Shown here: positions 17,862 through 27,044 of the stretch, in pieces | Numbering within the stretch: position 1 is the first letter of the stretch | Layout: every line of letters begins with the position of its first letter | NCBI RefSeq assembly: GCF_002355435.1 | Contig: NZ_AP017313.1 | Span: forward strand, 1,178,001-1,242,000 | Direction: 5' to 3' | DNA: 64,000 nucleotides | Origin: Mucilaginibacter gotjawali | GTDB lineage: Bacteria > Bacteroidota > Bacteroidia > Sphingobacteriales > Sphingobacteriaceae | The notes under the pieces: model-generated | What the model saw: the letters and a program-made list of their open reading frames with translations, nothing else | Told to the model about the DNA's origin: nothing | Database searches by the model: none | Program-made: the position numbers and the translations under genes

Positions 17862-19262
17862 CTAGCGTTTGTTTGGTGTTGTACTTACTGAATCAAGGTA
17901 TTTTTTGTAATCGAGGTAAAGTTTTACCGTGTTCTCGCCCCCGGGCTTAATTGACATATCCGGACTGTTAAGCAGGCCGGGATATTGATAACAGATGATC
18001 TTTTCGAAATTCGGAAAACGGTGCAGGTCGCTCAGTAAACCACTGATAGGCCTTGGCACCAATGCGTTGTCTTCGGCAAAATTAAAAACTTCCATATCCA
18101 TCCATAAATGCGAGCCGGCCTGGTTACACAATGCCTGGAGTTTATCTGCGGCTTGCTCGCCGGTTAACTCTCCCTGCGGCATCCTGTGAAAGCCGAACGG
18201 GCATAAAATATCCAGGTTGGGTAACAGCTTCCGGTAGGTTTCCTCCGCACCAACCAAATGGTGCGAATTTGTGGCCAGCATAACGGGTTTATCAGGAGCC
18301 AGCTTGCGTACATACTTACTAAATTCAGCAAAAAAATGTACTATATCCTTCCTGGCCTGCGCATCGCTAAGTCCGCCATCCTGCTCTTCGCTTACGTACC
18401 AGCCATAAAATGACCGGTGATGTCCGTATTTATCCCACAACTCACGTGCAACTTTTTTATGCCATTCAAGCGACCCGTTGGTAAAATCAAACCAGGCGTA
18501 TGAACCTACCCCTATAAAAACATTCATCCCATCTTTATCGGCTTGTGTCAAAACTGCTTCTACCGGGTCTTTGGCTGCAACAGGCACCCGGCCGGGGAAT
18601 AAGCGTGAGGGGTAATAAGGTACTCCCTTGTAGCCATCCACCGGGATATTATGCTTACCCGCGTACATGGTTGGGTTACGATAAACCTCCTGTACAACAA
18701 CAATATTCATGGCCAGGCGATGCTGGGCATGAATCATTTCTCCCCATTGTGCATCCGTTACTTTTTTCAGCTCGGGGTTCCAGTATTTTCCCTCCGCTTC
18801 GCTCCAGTGATAAAATCCGAGGAATGCGCCGTCAATCTGTTGGGTCGACCTGTTGGCAGAGGTTATCACCTGCATGGGCCGTTCGGTGGTCCAATGACCA
18901 CCGGGAGAAGAAACCACAAGGATCACCTTATGAAAGCCTGCCTGATTACGGGTGGGCCAAAGGAACTTCACACAATTGGCTGACCGCGGGGACACTGTAA
19001 TTTGTTGTTTATATAATACGTTCTGCGCCGATGCCTGATCAAGGTAAAAGGATACACTTAATTTTTTCGCTTTTGAAGTATGGTTCCAGAGACCGGCCCT
19101 GACATCCACTGTTATTTGATCAGTAACCGGTGATGGCGGTATCAGCGTAAGGCTGATTTGCGGTTGAACGGGGTCGTGTCGCTGTGCGTATAAACTGCCC
19201 GTTAATAGCGTTAAAATTACTGCCGCTGCTAATTTATACCTTGCCTTATCCATTGCACTCAT
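17862..19262 (-). CDS. Exported DUF4434-type protein, putative TIM-barrel glycosidase
   Basis: 466 residues with a signal peptide (LAAAVILTLLTGSLYAQ). Residues about 30-125 look like a beta-sandwich; the rest resembles DUF4434 barrels: GAFLGFYHWSE, then MNIVVVQEVYRN, QADKDGMNVFIGVG, FYGWYVSEEQDGG and LWMDMEVF. The Glu in YVSEE and the Asp/Glu in WMDMEVF sit where barrel enzymes carry catalytic acids, but no activity is established here. The ATG at 19262 follows an A-rich leader; the alternative at 19253 is four residues shorter. It lies between SusD and the epimerase on the same strand, as expected for a PUL hydrolase. Confidence 0.6.
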   Translation of the reverse strand: MSAMDKARYKLAAAVILTLLTGSLYAQRHDPVQPQISLTLIPPSPVTDQITVDVRAGLWNHTSKAKKLSVSFYLDQASAQNVLYKQQITVSPRSANCVKFLWPTRNQAGFHKVILVVSSPGGHWTTERPMQVITSANRSTQQIDGAFLGFYHWSEAEGKYWNPELKKVTDAQWGEMIHAQHRLAMNIVVVQEVYRNPTMYAGKHNIPVDGYKGVPYYPSRLFPGRVPVAAKDPVEAVLTQADKDGMNVFIGVGSYAWFDFTNGSLEWHKKVARELWDKYGHHRSFYGWYVSEEQDGGLSDAQARKDIVHFFAEFSKYVRKLAPDKPVMLATNSHHLVGAEETYRKLLPNLDILCPFGFHRMPQGELTGEQAADKLQALCNQAGSHLWMDMEVFNFAEDNALVPRPISGLLSDLHRFPNFEKIICYQYPGLLNSPDMSIKPGGENTVKLYLDYKKYLDSVSTTPNKR

Positions 19263-19286
19263 TTTTTTAAGTAAAAGTTTGTTTAA

Positions 19287-19313
19287 AACCTGCAGCCGCC
19301 GGTGCTGCAGGTT
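19287..19313 (-). terminator. Intra-operon hairpin between susD-like and DUF4434 genes
   Basis: AACCTGCAGC at 19287-19296 pairs perfectly with GCTGCAGGTT at 19304-19313 across a 7-base loop. On the minus strand it is followed by TTAAAC, a weak U tract. It lies just after the susD-like stop and before the next start, so it may act as a partial terminator or 3' stabiliser giving higher SusC/SusD than downstream expression. Confidence 0.55.
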
Positions 19314-19321
19314 AATTTAAA

Positions 19322-20917
19322 TTAATATCCCGGATTTTGTTTGGTTGAGCCGCCTGAACGGTCTATTTCAACCTGTGGTATCGGGAATAACTCATTAACT
19401 CCCTTTTTAAAGTTTGCGCCACGGCCATTTGATTTTGGCGTTGTTGCGAAAATATTCATGGTTTCGATATAACTGTTCCAGCGCTGTAGGTCATATAAAC
19501 GCTGATATTCCATGGCAAACTCCACACGCCGCTCATGCTTAATGGCCTTCACCAGGTCGTCAGAACTTTTTACATCAGCCAGGGGCGTATTTGGTATCAC
19601 CAAAACCCTGCTTACAGCTTCAGCGTCCGTGCGGCTTGAGTTGCTGGCCCTGTACCTTACCAGGTTAATATTGTCAGCTACCACCTGTTTGTCGCCGCCG
19701 CTTTGCAATAATGCTTCCGCGTACATTAGCAAAACGTCTGCATAACGTATAACGTGGAATGTCCAGGCATCATCGCCCCAACCGGCACCGCGCCTTGCTT
19801 GTGTAAGGTATGATTTACGGTTATGATATCCTGTACTGGGATACGAGGAAAAATTCAGCACTTCTGTACCGGATGTTTTTGGAAATACATCCCCCGGTTG
19901 AATGACAGTGTATAATAGCCTCGGGTCGCCGGGTTCAAATTCGTCGACCAGGTTCTGGGTCGGCTGATCAAAACCATAGGCCCCGGTTGGTCCGCGTGGC
20001 GATGTATACAGCGGCGTGAAAGAACCGTATATTCCAAGGGAAGGATTATCACCGTGTATGATAGAGAATACTGGTTCCGGAGATGTATAACTCCCGGGGA
20101 GGTATAGTGTTTGAAATTCCGGATCTAACGAATAGGAGTGTGAATCTATTACTTTTTTAGCAGCATCCCTTGCCTTGGCAAAAAGGGTAGCATCGTCCTT
20201 AGCAAAATACAGGTACACCCGTGCCTCCAGGGCATATACGGCCTCTTTATTCACTCTCCCTATTTCGCCCGTTGGCATTGTTGCTTTGCCTGGTAAATTG
20301 GTTTCCGCGGCCGCGGCATCAAGATCCTGTATAATAAAAGTAAAAATATCCTTGGCCGTTGCCCGGCTAAGCTTGCTGCCATCGTTAACAGTAAGGGTTT
20401 TGTCTACCAGCGGTACGCCGCCAAAAACGCGCACCAATTCAAAATAAAGGAAAGCGCGCAGTACTTTAATTTCGGCCACATAACGGCTCTTGGTCGCATC
20501 ACTTAGTTTATACCCCTGCGCGTCTATCAGGATATTTTTGGGGAAATTATCTAAAGCGTTGTTGCAATTACCTATGCCGAGATAATGGTTGGCCCAAAAA
20601 TTCTCCAGGCTTACGTTGTTTGCCAGGGTTCTGCCCCAACCAAAATCAGCTACAAATGGGCGGTCGCCGGCATCCGAACCACCTTTTTCTGCATCGTCTG
20701 TTGCAATGTCACCTAACTCTGTTCTCGGCCACTCGTAACCATAGGCGTCGTTGAATACCTGGTAACATTTTACAACCGTTTTGAAGCCGGCATCAGGAGA
20801 TGCGAAAAAATTATTTTCTGTTTGCACACCCAGCGGTGGTCGGTCTAAAAAGCTTTTCTTGCACGATATTGCTCCAAGCAAACACATGCACAATGTTAAA
20901 TATAAGGTCTTTTTCAT
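19322..20917 (-). CDS. SusD/RagB-family starch-binding-like surface lipoprotein
   Basis: 531 residues from the ATG at 20917, chosen because it opens the lipoprotein signal MKKTLYLTLCMCLLGAISC with the lipid Cys in a perfect lipobox. ILRAFLYFELVRVFGGVPLV is the SusD TPR landmark, and RYADVLLMYAEAL with RRVEFAMEYQRLYDLQRW closes the fold. Such proteins lid the SusC barrel and bind the oligosaccharide at the cell surface. The start is 10 bp after the SusC stop, so the pair is translationally close as usual. Confidence 0.95.
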   Translation of the reverse strand: MKKTLYLTLCMCLLGAISCKKSFLDRPPLGVQTENNFFASPDAGFKTVVKCYQVFNDAYGYEWPRTELGDIATDDAEKGGSDAGDRPFVADFGWGRTLANNVSLENFWANHYLGIGNCNNALDNFPKNILIDAQGYKLSDATKSRYVAEIKVLRAFLYFELVRVFGGVPLVDKTLTVNDGSKLSRATAKDIFTFIIQDLDAAAAETNLPGKATMPTGEIGRVNKEAVYALEARVYLYFAKDDATLFAKARDAAKKVIDSHSYSLDPEFQTLYLPGSYTSPEPVFSIIHGDNPSLGIYGSFTPLYTSPRGPTGAYGFDQPTQNLVDEFEPGDPRLLYTVIQPGDVFPKTSGTEVLNFSSYPSTGYHNRKSYLTQARRGAGWGDDAWTFHVIRYADVLLMYAEALLQSGGDKQVVADNINLVRYRASNSSRTDAEAVSRVLVIPNTPLADVKSSDDLVKAIKHERRVEFAMEYQRLYDLQRWNSYIETMNIFATTPKSNGRGANFKKGVNELFPIPQVEIDRSGGSTKQNPGY

Positions 20918-20927
20918 TTCTGTGTTA

Positions 20928-23900
20928 TTAAAATTTTGCGTTAATGCCAACCATAAAAGTGCGTGCCTGGGGGTAATATCCCTGGTCGATACCTGTTAAT
21001 TTTGGATCGGCCGAGCCGATTTCAGGATCAAGTCCCGAATAACCTGTTATTGTTAATAAATTCTCGGCACCCAGGTAAACACGCAAGTGGTTCATTTTTA
21101 TATTTTTAAGCCATTGGCTTGAAAAACTATAGCCTAACTGCAAGTTTTTGATGCGCATATAGGAGCCATTCTCAACAAAATAATCGGATACGCTGTTATT
21201 CAAACCCTGATTTTGCGAAATTTTATGATAACGGTCGGTACTGCCCTCGCCACTCCATGATTTTTGGAGGAAGCCCTGCGGGGCGTTATAATAGCCCGTA
21301 CCAGACTCTGTATCGTAACGTTCAATATTCATTACGTCATTGCCTTGTGAGCCCTGTATGAATATACTGAAGTCGAAATTTTTATAGGATGCGCCACCGG
21401 TTATCCCGTAAACAAATTTCGGCCATGGGTTGCCAATCATCGTACGGTCGTTTGCATCAATCACACCATCGCCGTTTATATCCTTAAATCGAATATCTCC
21501 CGGTGTTGATACATCTCTTTGCGGGCTTTGGGCTACCTGCTGGGCATTCTGAAAAATGCCATTGGTAAGGTACCCGTAATAATAACCTACGGGCATGCCA
21601 ACTTCTGTTTTGGTAACAACTTCGCCTAAATGCGATGTAGCATAAATCGGTTCTCCATTGCCGAGTTTGGTAACCTTGTTCCGGTATGCTGAGATGTTGC
21701 CACCAATATTATAATTTAAATCGCCAATTTTGCTTTTGTACGTAAGGGAAAATTCCCAGCCTTTATTTTGCATACTTCCTGCATTGGAATAAGGCGAGTT
21801 AGGGAAGCCGAGCGCTGTTGGTAAGGGAACGATCAATAGCATGTTATCGATCTCTTTATCAAAATAATCGCCGGTGAATTCCAGTTTATTGTTAAAGAAT
21901 GATAAGTCAAGCCCTATATCAAGCTGTTTGGATGTTTCCCATTTTAAAACAGGGTTACCTGTTGATATACGACCTGCTCCAATTTTCGCAGAATTATCAG
22001 TACCAAATTCATAGCGGTCATAAATTGAACTTCCATAGGTCGACAGGTATGCGCCGCCGCCAATGTTCTGATTTCCGATTAAACCATAGCTGGCCCTTAA
22101 TTTGCCATCGGTCAGCAAGTTTCCAAGTGCCGACTTAACAGCATTTTCTTCAGTAAAACGCCATGCAGCAGATACGGAAGGGAAGGTGCCCCAGCGATAA
22201 CCGTCGGCAAAGCGCGATGAACCATCGCGGCGGATATTGCCGGCAATAATATATTTACCGTCGTAGTCCAGGCCAACACGCCCGAAAAAGGATTCGATGG
22301 CATTTGAGTAAGGGTATCCTGAAACGATTGCGTTTGATGTGCCGGCGCTAAGTATCCGCATATCTGCATCATTATTTACCAAGCCTTGTATGGATGCGCT
22401 GAACTGTGAAACGTTGGTAACTTCGGAAGAAAGTCCCCCTAATGCACTTACATGATATTTGCCCCAGGTCTTGTCGAAGTTAAGTGTGTTTTCATATACA
22501 AAATAATTCGACGTGTAAGAGGAGTTACTTACCGTATTGGTGGTGGCATAATCGTAGGCGTTTAGTGTATATTGCGGTGAAAAGCCATTGGTTAAGGACC
22601 GGTTAAGATCCATACCCACGCGGCTTATAACCGTTAAAGGTTTAACAATATTTAGTTCCGCAGTTACGCCGCCTTTTATGGAAAGCGTTTCGTATTTGCT
22701 TTGTTCCATCCGGTCAATTTCTCCAACAGGATTGAGTTTGTTTGAATACAGGATGCCTGAATATTGTGAAAACGGGTTATTGGGCTCATATCCATTATAA
22801 ATGTTTGATAAAAACGACGGCACATCAACAAGGTTGTTGCGATAAACCGGGGTAATAGGGTCAGCCGTCATAGCGCTGAATATGGTGCCGGTAAAGGGAT
22901 TGTTTTCATCAACCACATGTCTTTTTTCATAAATCACCCCAAAGTTTGAGCTGACTTTCAGCCTTTTGTTTACCTGCGCGCTAATGTTATTGCGCCATGA
23001 TATGCGTTGGTAATCGGAACCGTTAATTATGCCATCCTGGTTGAAATAACCCAGGCTCGAATTGAAGCTCACTGTTTTGTTGCCGCCGCTGATGCCGAGG
23101 TTATGGCTCTGTATGGGTGCATTATAATGTGATATTTGTTTCCACCAGTCAGTACCATTGGGGCCGGTATTGGCCGATACAAATCTTAATACCGAATCGA
23201 TATTGGCCTGGCTCGAAAAATCAAGCAGTGGCGCCGCGCCTGCATTTTTTGCGGCAAGGTTCTTGTAAGTTATGAAATCTGCAGCGTTAAGCATTTCCGG
23301 GCGTTTTGCGGGCGACTGAAAACCAATATAGTTATCATAAGAAAGTGTTATTTTGTCATTTTTAGATCCGCTTTTAGTGGTTACAATAACAACACCGTTT
23401 GATGCCCTTGAACCGTAGATAGCTGCTACCGAAGCATCCTTATGAACAGCAATTGATTCAATATCGTTGGGGTTTAAATAATTGATGTCATTTTGCGGCA
23501 GGCCATCCACTATATACAATGGGTCGGTGCTGCCGTTGATGGAGCCTATACCACGAATGTGCACTACAGCTGCTGAACCCGGGCTGCCGCTGCTTTGCGA
23601 AACAGTAACGCCTGCAGCGTTACCCTGTAAAATGTCAGCGGCACTGCGAACCGGCAGGTCCCTGATCTGACTGGCATTAATTACAGATACGGCTCCTGTT
23701 ATCTCTTTCCGGGTGGATGAACCATAGCCCACAACGATAACTTCCTTAAGCTGAGCATTTGATTCTTCGAGAGTTATTTTAAGCTCATCCCCTGATGTTA
23801 CGTTAATTTGAACAGTCTTATAACCTATCATGGCCACAATCAGGGTGTTTTCGCTCAGCTTGCTTTCAATTACAAAATGCCCTTTTGCATCAGCAGCAAC

Positions 23901-24077
23901 CGCAGTTTTTGCACCTTTAAGTGTTATGGTTGCACCTGGCAAAGGTGTTCCGGATGTATTAACTACATTACCGCTTATGTGCTGGCCCTGTGCCATTAAA
24001 CATTGCCCGCTAAGTAACATCCATAATGTTAAAGCGAAGTACAACAGCGGTTTTCTTCGTGTAAAAGTTTCTTTCAT
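20928..24077 (-). CDS. SusC/RagA-family TonB-dependent outer-membrane transporter
   Basis: 1049 residues. A signal peptide (cleavage near CLMAQG) is followed by a carboxypeptidase-like CNA_B domain at about 30-105 (GTPLPGATITLKGAK), then the plug beginning VIVVGYGSSTRKEITGAVS with AADILQGNAAGV, PLYIVDGLP and NDIESIAVHKDASVAAIYGS, and a long beta-barrel ending in the aromatic FMVGINAKF. Members import glycan fragments with TonB energy. The partner SusD is directly downstream. Upstream are three binding or hydrolytic lipoproteins, an order in which accessory lipoproteins precede SusC. Confidence 0.96.
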   Translation of the reverse strand: MKETFTRRKPLLYFALTLWMLLSGQCLMAQGQHISGNVVNTSGTPLPGATITLKGAKTAVAADAKGHFVIESKLSENTLIVAMIGYKTVQINVTSGDELKITLEESNAQLKEVIVVGYGSSTRKEITGAVSVINASQIRDLPVRSAADILQGNAAGVTVSQSSGSPGSAAVVHIRGIGSINGSTDPLYIVDGLPQNDINYLNPNDIESIAVHKDASVAAIYGSRASNGVVIVTTKSGSKNDKITLSYDNYIGFQSPAKRPEMLNAADFITYKNLAAKNAGAAPLLDFSSQANIDSVLRFVSANTGPNGTDWWKQISHYNAPIQSHNLGISGGNKTVSFNSSLGYFNQDGIINGSDYQRISWRNNISAQVNKRLKVSSNFGVIYEKRHVVDENNPFTGTIFSAMTADPITPVYRNNLVDVPSFLSNIYNGYEPNNPFSQYSGILYSNKLNPVGEIDRMEQSKYETLSIKGGVTAELNIVKPLTVISRVGMDLNRSLTNGFSPQYTLNAYDYATTNTVSNSSYTSNYFVYENTLNFDKTWGKYHVSALGGLSSEVTNVSQFSASIQGLVNNDADMRILSAGTSNAIVSGYPYSNAIESFFGRVGLDYDGKYIIAGNIRRDGSSRFADGYRWGTFPSVSAAWRFTEENAVKSALGNLLTDGKLRASYGLIGNQNIGGGAYLSTYGSSIYDRYEFGTDNSAKIGAGRISTGNPVLKWETSKQLDIGLDLSFFNNKLEFTGDYFDKEIDNMLLIVPLPTALGFPNSPYSNAGSMQNKGWEFSLTYKSKIGDLNYNIGGNISAYRNKVTKLGNGEPIYATSHLGEVVTKTEVGMPVGYYYGYLTNGIFQNAQQVAQSPQRDVSTPGDIRFKDINGDGVIDANDRTMIGNPWPKFVYGITGGASYKNFDFSIFIQGSQGNDVMNIERYDTESGTGYYNAPQGFLQKSWSGEGSTDRYHKISQNQGLNNSVSDYFVENGSYMRIKNLQLGYSFSSQWLKNIKMNHLRVYLGAENLLTITGYSGLDPEIGSADPKLTGIDQGYYPQARTFMVGINAKF

Positions 24078-24180
24078 TTCATATTGATTTAAATAGTTTG
24101 CATTAAAAAACTGTGGTATTTATAGTTAGTATTTTATAGGTATCTGCTGTGTTTATTTATCTTATTGTTTCGTATTTATG

Positions 24181-25755
24181 TTAGTAGACGCCGGCTTCCC
24201 AGAATGAAGAGCCCCATGCCGTGTTGACGCGGGTGTTACATACGATCCTGATATAGCGGGCATTTATTGGAGAAAATGCGATAGTATCATTGCCGCCGTC
24301 GGCTCCTGTTATTTGCGGAACGGCATCAAAAAAGTTAGTATTATCGTTTGAAGTTTGTATCCTGTAAGATGTTGCATAGGCGGCTTCCCAGTTAATAACA
24401 ATCCTGCTTACCACCTTGCTGGCGCCCAGGTCAACTTCCCACCACTGGTTATCGGCCACATCGCCTGACCATCTCGTCGATAAGCTTCCGTCAACAGCAA
24501 GCGCCGGCGAAACCCCGTTTGTTGATGAAGTTGATGTATATGCCCCCCTGCCGGAAGCTAAATTTACAGTTGAAGGATTCATGGTGCTTATTAATTGGGC
24601 AGCCAGCATTGTAAACCCTGCTTCGGCAGTAAACCAATTGGCAGGATTGCCCGTGCCAAACGATTGGGTGTAATTCAGGTAGCTGTTTACCCGTGCACTG
24701 TCGGACATTTTGGCTGCGGCATAGCATACAAATACATTGGGATAATGAGTTACCGTATCATAAGTATGACCGGCTGACCATAGCGGGTAATAGGTATTAA
24801 ATGAATTGTAAAGTGATATTGCCCTGGTTGATGCAGATGCGATAACATCATACATTACCGGGAATAATTGCCCGCCGGCATCCGGGCTAAACTTGCTCCA
24901 CGAAGAATTTGGTGTGGTTGATGACGGATCATACCAGTTATACATTGTGCCATTCCATAGGTAACTCTCTATTGCACTGGTGTGTGCCGTAGTAACACCC
25001 TGGTAGTAAGTCGGGCTGCCTCCCGAAATAACATTACTTTCCAGCCAGGTAATGGCCTTAAATCCATCGTTAACTTCAGCATTGTCCATTAAGTACTTAG
25101 CGGGATAAACGTAAGATGCAATGGTTAGCCCATCGTTATTGTCAGCCCCGAAATTATTGGGAATAAGGTGTGACGAGTTATCAATGCAAGTAGTAAGCGC
25201 ATTACCTATCAACGTTAGTTGGTACGAATAACCTGATAACCATGACCTATCGGCCGGAGACGCTTCGGCTAGCCGTTTGGCCAATACCAAAAATGTTGCC
25301 GCATAGGAATCGATCGAGTCATAGGTGCCATTGGTAGTTTGGGCGGCGCCAAAATAATCATAAACAGATCCCGGAATTTCAGCGCCGCTGGTCACGGGGT
25401 TAGTGGAGCCATTAAGGTGCGCCATATACCATGTCATCCATTTTTTAACTACGGTGATATTTGCTGAGGTGGGGTTTGCCAGCAGGCCCAGGCACGCTAT
25501 ATTTTCGAAATAAGGGCATATCCTATTGTTAGGTTCGGGCACATCCATAATTTCCCCGTCCGCCAGCTGGCATGAAGCTATGTAAGCAGCTTGTTTGATT
25601 AAAATAGGACTGTAATCAATCGGATTTAAGTTATTGTGCTTGCCCATTGAAAGAACTGCTTTTGGCGTCGCTTCAGTCTGGATTTGCTTTTTACATGAAA
25701 AAAGTAATAACGGGAGTACCCCAAAGAGCAGATACCTTTTTAATGATACATTCAT
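24181..25755 (-). CDS. Alpha/alpha-toroid-like lipoprotein with C-terminal F5/8 type C domain
   Basis: 524 residues with a lipoprotein signal (LLFGVLPLLLFSC, lipid Cys then KK). Residues about 45-390 are a helical repeat region of the six-hairpin glycosidase type (NGTYDSIDSYAATFLVLAK, NFGADNNDGLTIASYV, AKYLMDNAEVNDG), and residues 395-524 are a discoidin/CBM32-like domain (NLASGRGAYTSTS to WEAGVY). It is a clear paralogue of the next upstream gene, which lacks the discoidin domain. The acidic DSIDSY and ADNNDG motifs kept in both are candidate active-site positions. I do not recognise a numbered GH family. It is probably surface or periplasmic and acts on the glycan taken up by SusC/SusD. Confidence 0.6.
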   Translation of the reverse strand: MNVSLKRYLLFGVLPLLLFSCKKQIQTEATPKAVLSMGKHNNLNPIDYSPILIKQAAYIASCQLADGEIMDVPEPNNRICPYFENIACLGLLANPTSANITVVKKWMTWYMAHLNGSTNPVTSGAEIPGSVYDYFGAAQTTNGTYDSIDSYAATFLVLAKRLAEASPADRSWLSGYSYQLTLIGNALTTCIDNSSHLIPNNFGADNNDGLTIASYVYPAKYLMDNAEVNDGFKAITWLESNVISGGSPTYYQGVTTAHTSAIESYLWNGTMYNWYDPSSTTPNSSWSKFSPDAGGQLFPVMYDVIASASTRAISLYNSFNTYYPLWSAGHTYDTVTHYPNVFVCYAAAKMSDSARVNSYLNYTQSFGTGNPANWFTAEAGFTMLAAQLISTMNPSTVNLASGRGAYTSTSSTNGVSPALAVDGSLSTRWSGDVADNQWWEVDLGASKVVSRIVINWEAAYATSYRIQTSNDNTNFFDAVPQITGADGGNDTIAFSPINARYIRIVCNTRVNTAWGSSFWEAGVY

Positions 25756-25822
25756 GATTGTGGATTTATAGAATTGAAATTTATTTAAACTGTCAATATG
25801 TGTTTTATGCCTTTTGGCATTA

Positions 25823-26974
25823 TTACTGGCTTTTGATTTTACTGGCAGCCATAATTACAAAAGCTGCTTCTGCGTTGTACCAATACGGTTTCTGGGTACC
25901 TGCCCGGTTGTATGACAAGATATGATTGATATATGCATCAACTCTCGTCTTGTCCTTAAAAACTGCAGCTGCATAACTTACCACTGCAAACGGGAATTGA
26001 CCGGAATAAACCGTACCTGCCGACCAGGCCGGATAATTGGAATTAAAAGTATTATAGAGATCATCCGCCCGTGTTGACTGCGGATCGATTACACCTAACA
26101 TCCCCGGAAATAACTGTCCAACCGCATCTGCATAAAAAGTGCTCCATTTTGAAATGGTTGCGCCTGTGGATCCATTTGCAAACCAATTGTACATGGTAGT
26201 CCGCCATAATTGGCTCTCTATCCCGGCTGAATTGGCAGCTAACAGTGTTTGGTAATGAGCCGCATCACCGTTTAAAACATTGCTTTCCAGGTAAACCATT
26301 GAACGCAATCCCTCATTTACTTCAGCGTTATCCATCAAATACTTAGCTCCGTGTACATAGGAATCAATTGATAAACCATCATTGTCATCCGCGCCAAAAG
26401 TTACCGGTATGGTGTTATTCGAATTATCCAGGCACCGTTCAAGTGCGCCGGCTACTGCATTTAGTTGTGTAGTATAGCCCGCCAGCCACCCTTTATCAGC
26501 AGGTGAAGTAACCACAAGGTCCATTGCAAGTGCTAAAAATGTTGCCGCATAGGAATCGACGGAATCATAGGTGCCATTGGTGGTTTCGGCAGCGCCCGCG
26601 TAGTCATAGATTGAGCCTGGCACTTCGGCACCGCCGGTTACAGGATTAGTAGCACCATTAAGGTGCTTCATGTACCATTCCATCCATTTTTTTACGGCGG
26701 CAATATTAGTTGCGCTGGGCTTTTTTAATAATGCCCGGGCAGAGATGTCGGCAAAATAGGGACTTATGCGGCTGCCGGGTACCGATGTGTCCATAATTGG
26801 GCCATCAGGCAACTGTGCTGCCAGGATAAAGTTTACCTGGTCGTCAATAACTTCATCATAAATTGATTTTTGGACTGGCGGCGTGGTGGTATTTACTTTA
26901 GCAGGTGTATTTGTTTTCTGGCACGAGCATATCATCAATACCCCAAACACCAAAATGTTATTTACAATTCTCAT
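25823..26974 (-). CDS. Alpha/alpha-toroid-like lipoprotein, paralogue of the downstream gene
   Basis: 383 residues from the ATG at 26974, which opens a lipoprotein signal (MRIVNNILVFGVLMICSC); an earlier ATG at 27001 only adds nine residues ahead of it. The body shares motif after motif with its neighbour: VKKWMEWYMKHLNGATNPV, NGTYDSVDSYAATFLALA, TFGADDNDGLSIDSYVHG, KYLMDNAEVNEG and WSTFYADAVGQLFPGM. The pair therefore arose by tandem duplication followed by gain or loss of the discoidin domain. Probable glycan-active enzyme; family not recognised. Confidence 0.58.
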   Translation of the reverse strand: MRIVNNILVFGVLMICSCQKTNTPAKVNTTTPPVQKSIYDEVIDDQVNFILAAQLPDGPIMDTSVPGSRISPYFADISARALLKKPSATNIAAVKKWMEWYMKHLNGATNPVTGGAEVPGSIYDYAGAAETTNGTYDSVDSYAATFLALAMDLVVTSPADKGWLAGYTTQLNAVAGALERCLDNSNNTIPVTFGADDNDGLSIDSYVHGAKYLMDNAEVNEGLRSMVYLESNVLNGDAAHYQTLLAANSAGIESQLWRTTMYNWFANGSTGATISKWSTFYADAVGQLFPGMLGVIDPQSTRADDLYNTFNSNYPAWSAGTVYSGQFPFAVVSYAAAVFKDKTRVDAYINHILSYNRAGTQKPYWYNAEAAFVIMAASKIKSQ

Positions 26975-27044
26975 GATTTTAACAATAAAATTTAGCAACA
27001 CTTGAAGTAAAGTGCCCGAATGCGGGCGCTTTACTTTTTATTTA

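Noticed and set aside
18545..19000. Plus-strand 151-codon frame in the DUF4434 gene
   Set aside because: Composition is that of an antisense shadow; the minus strand has a signal peptide and barrel motifs.
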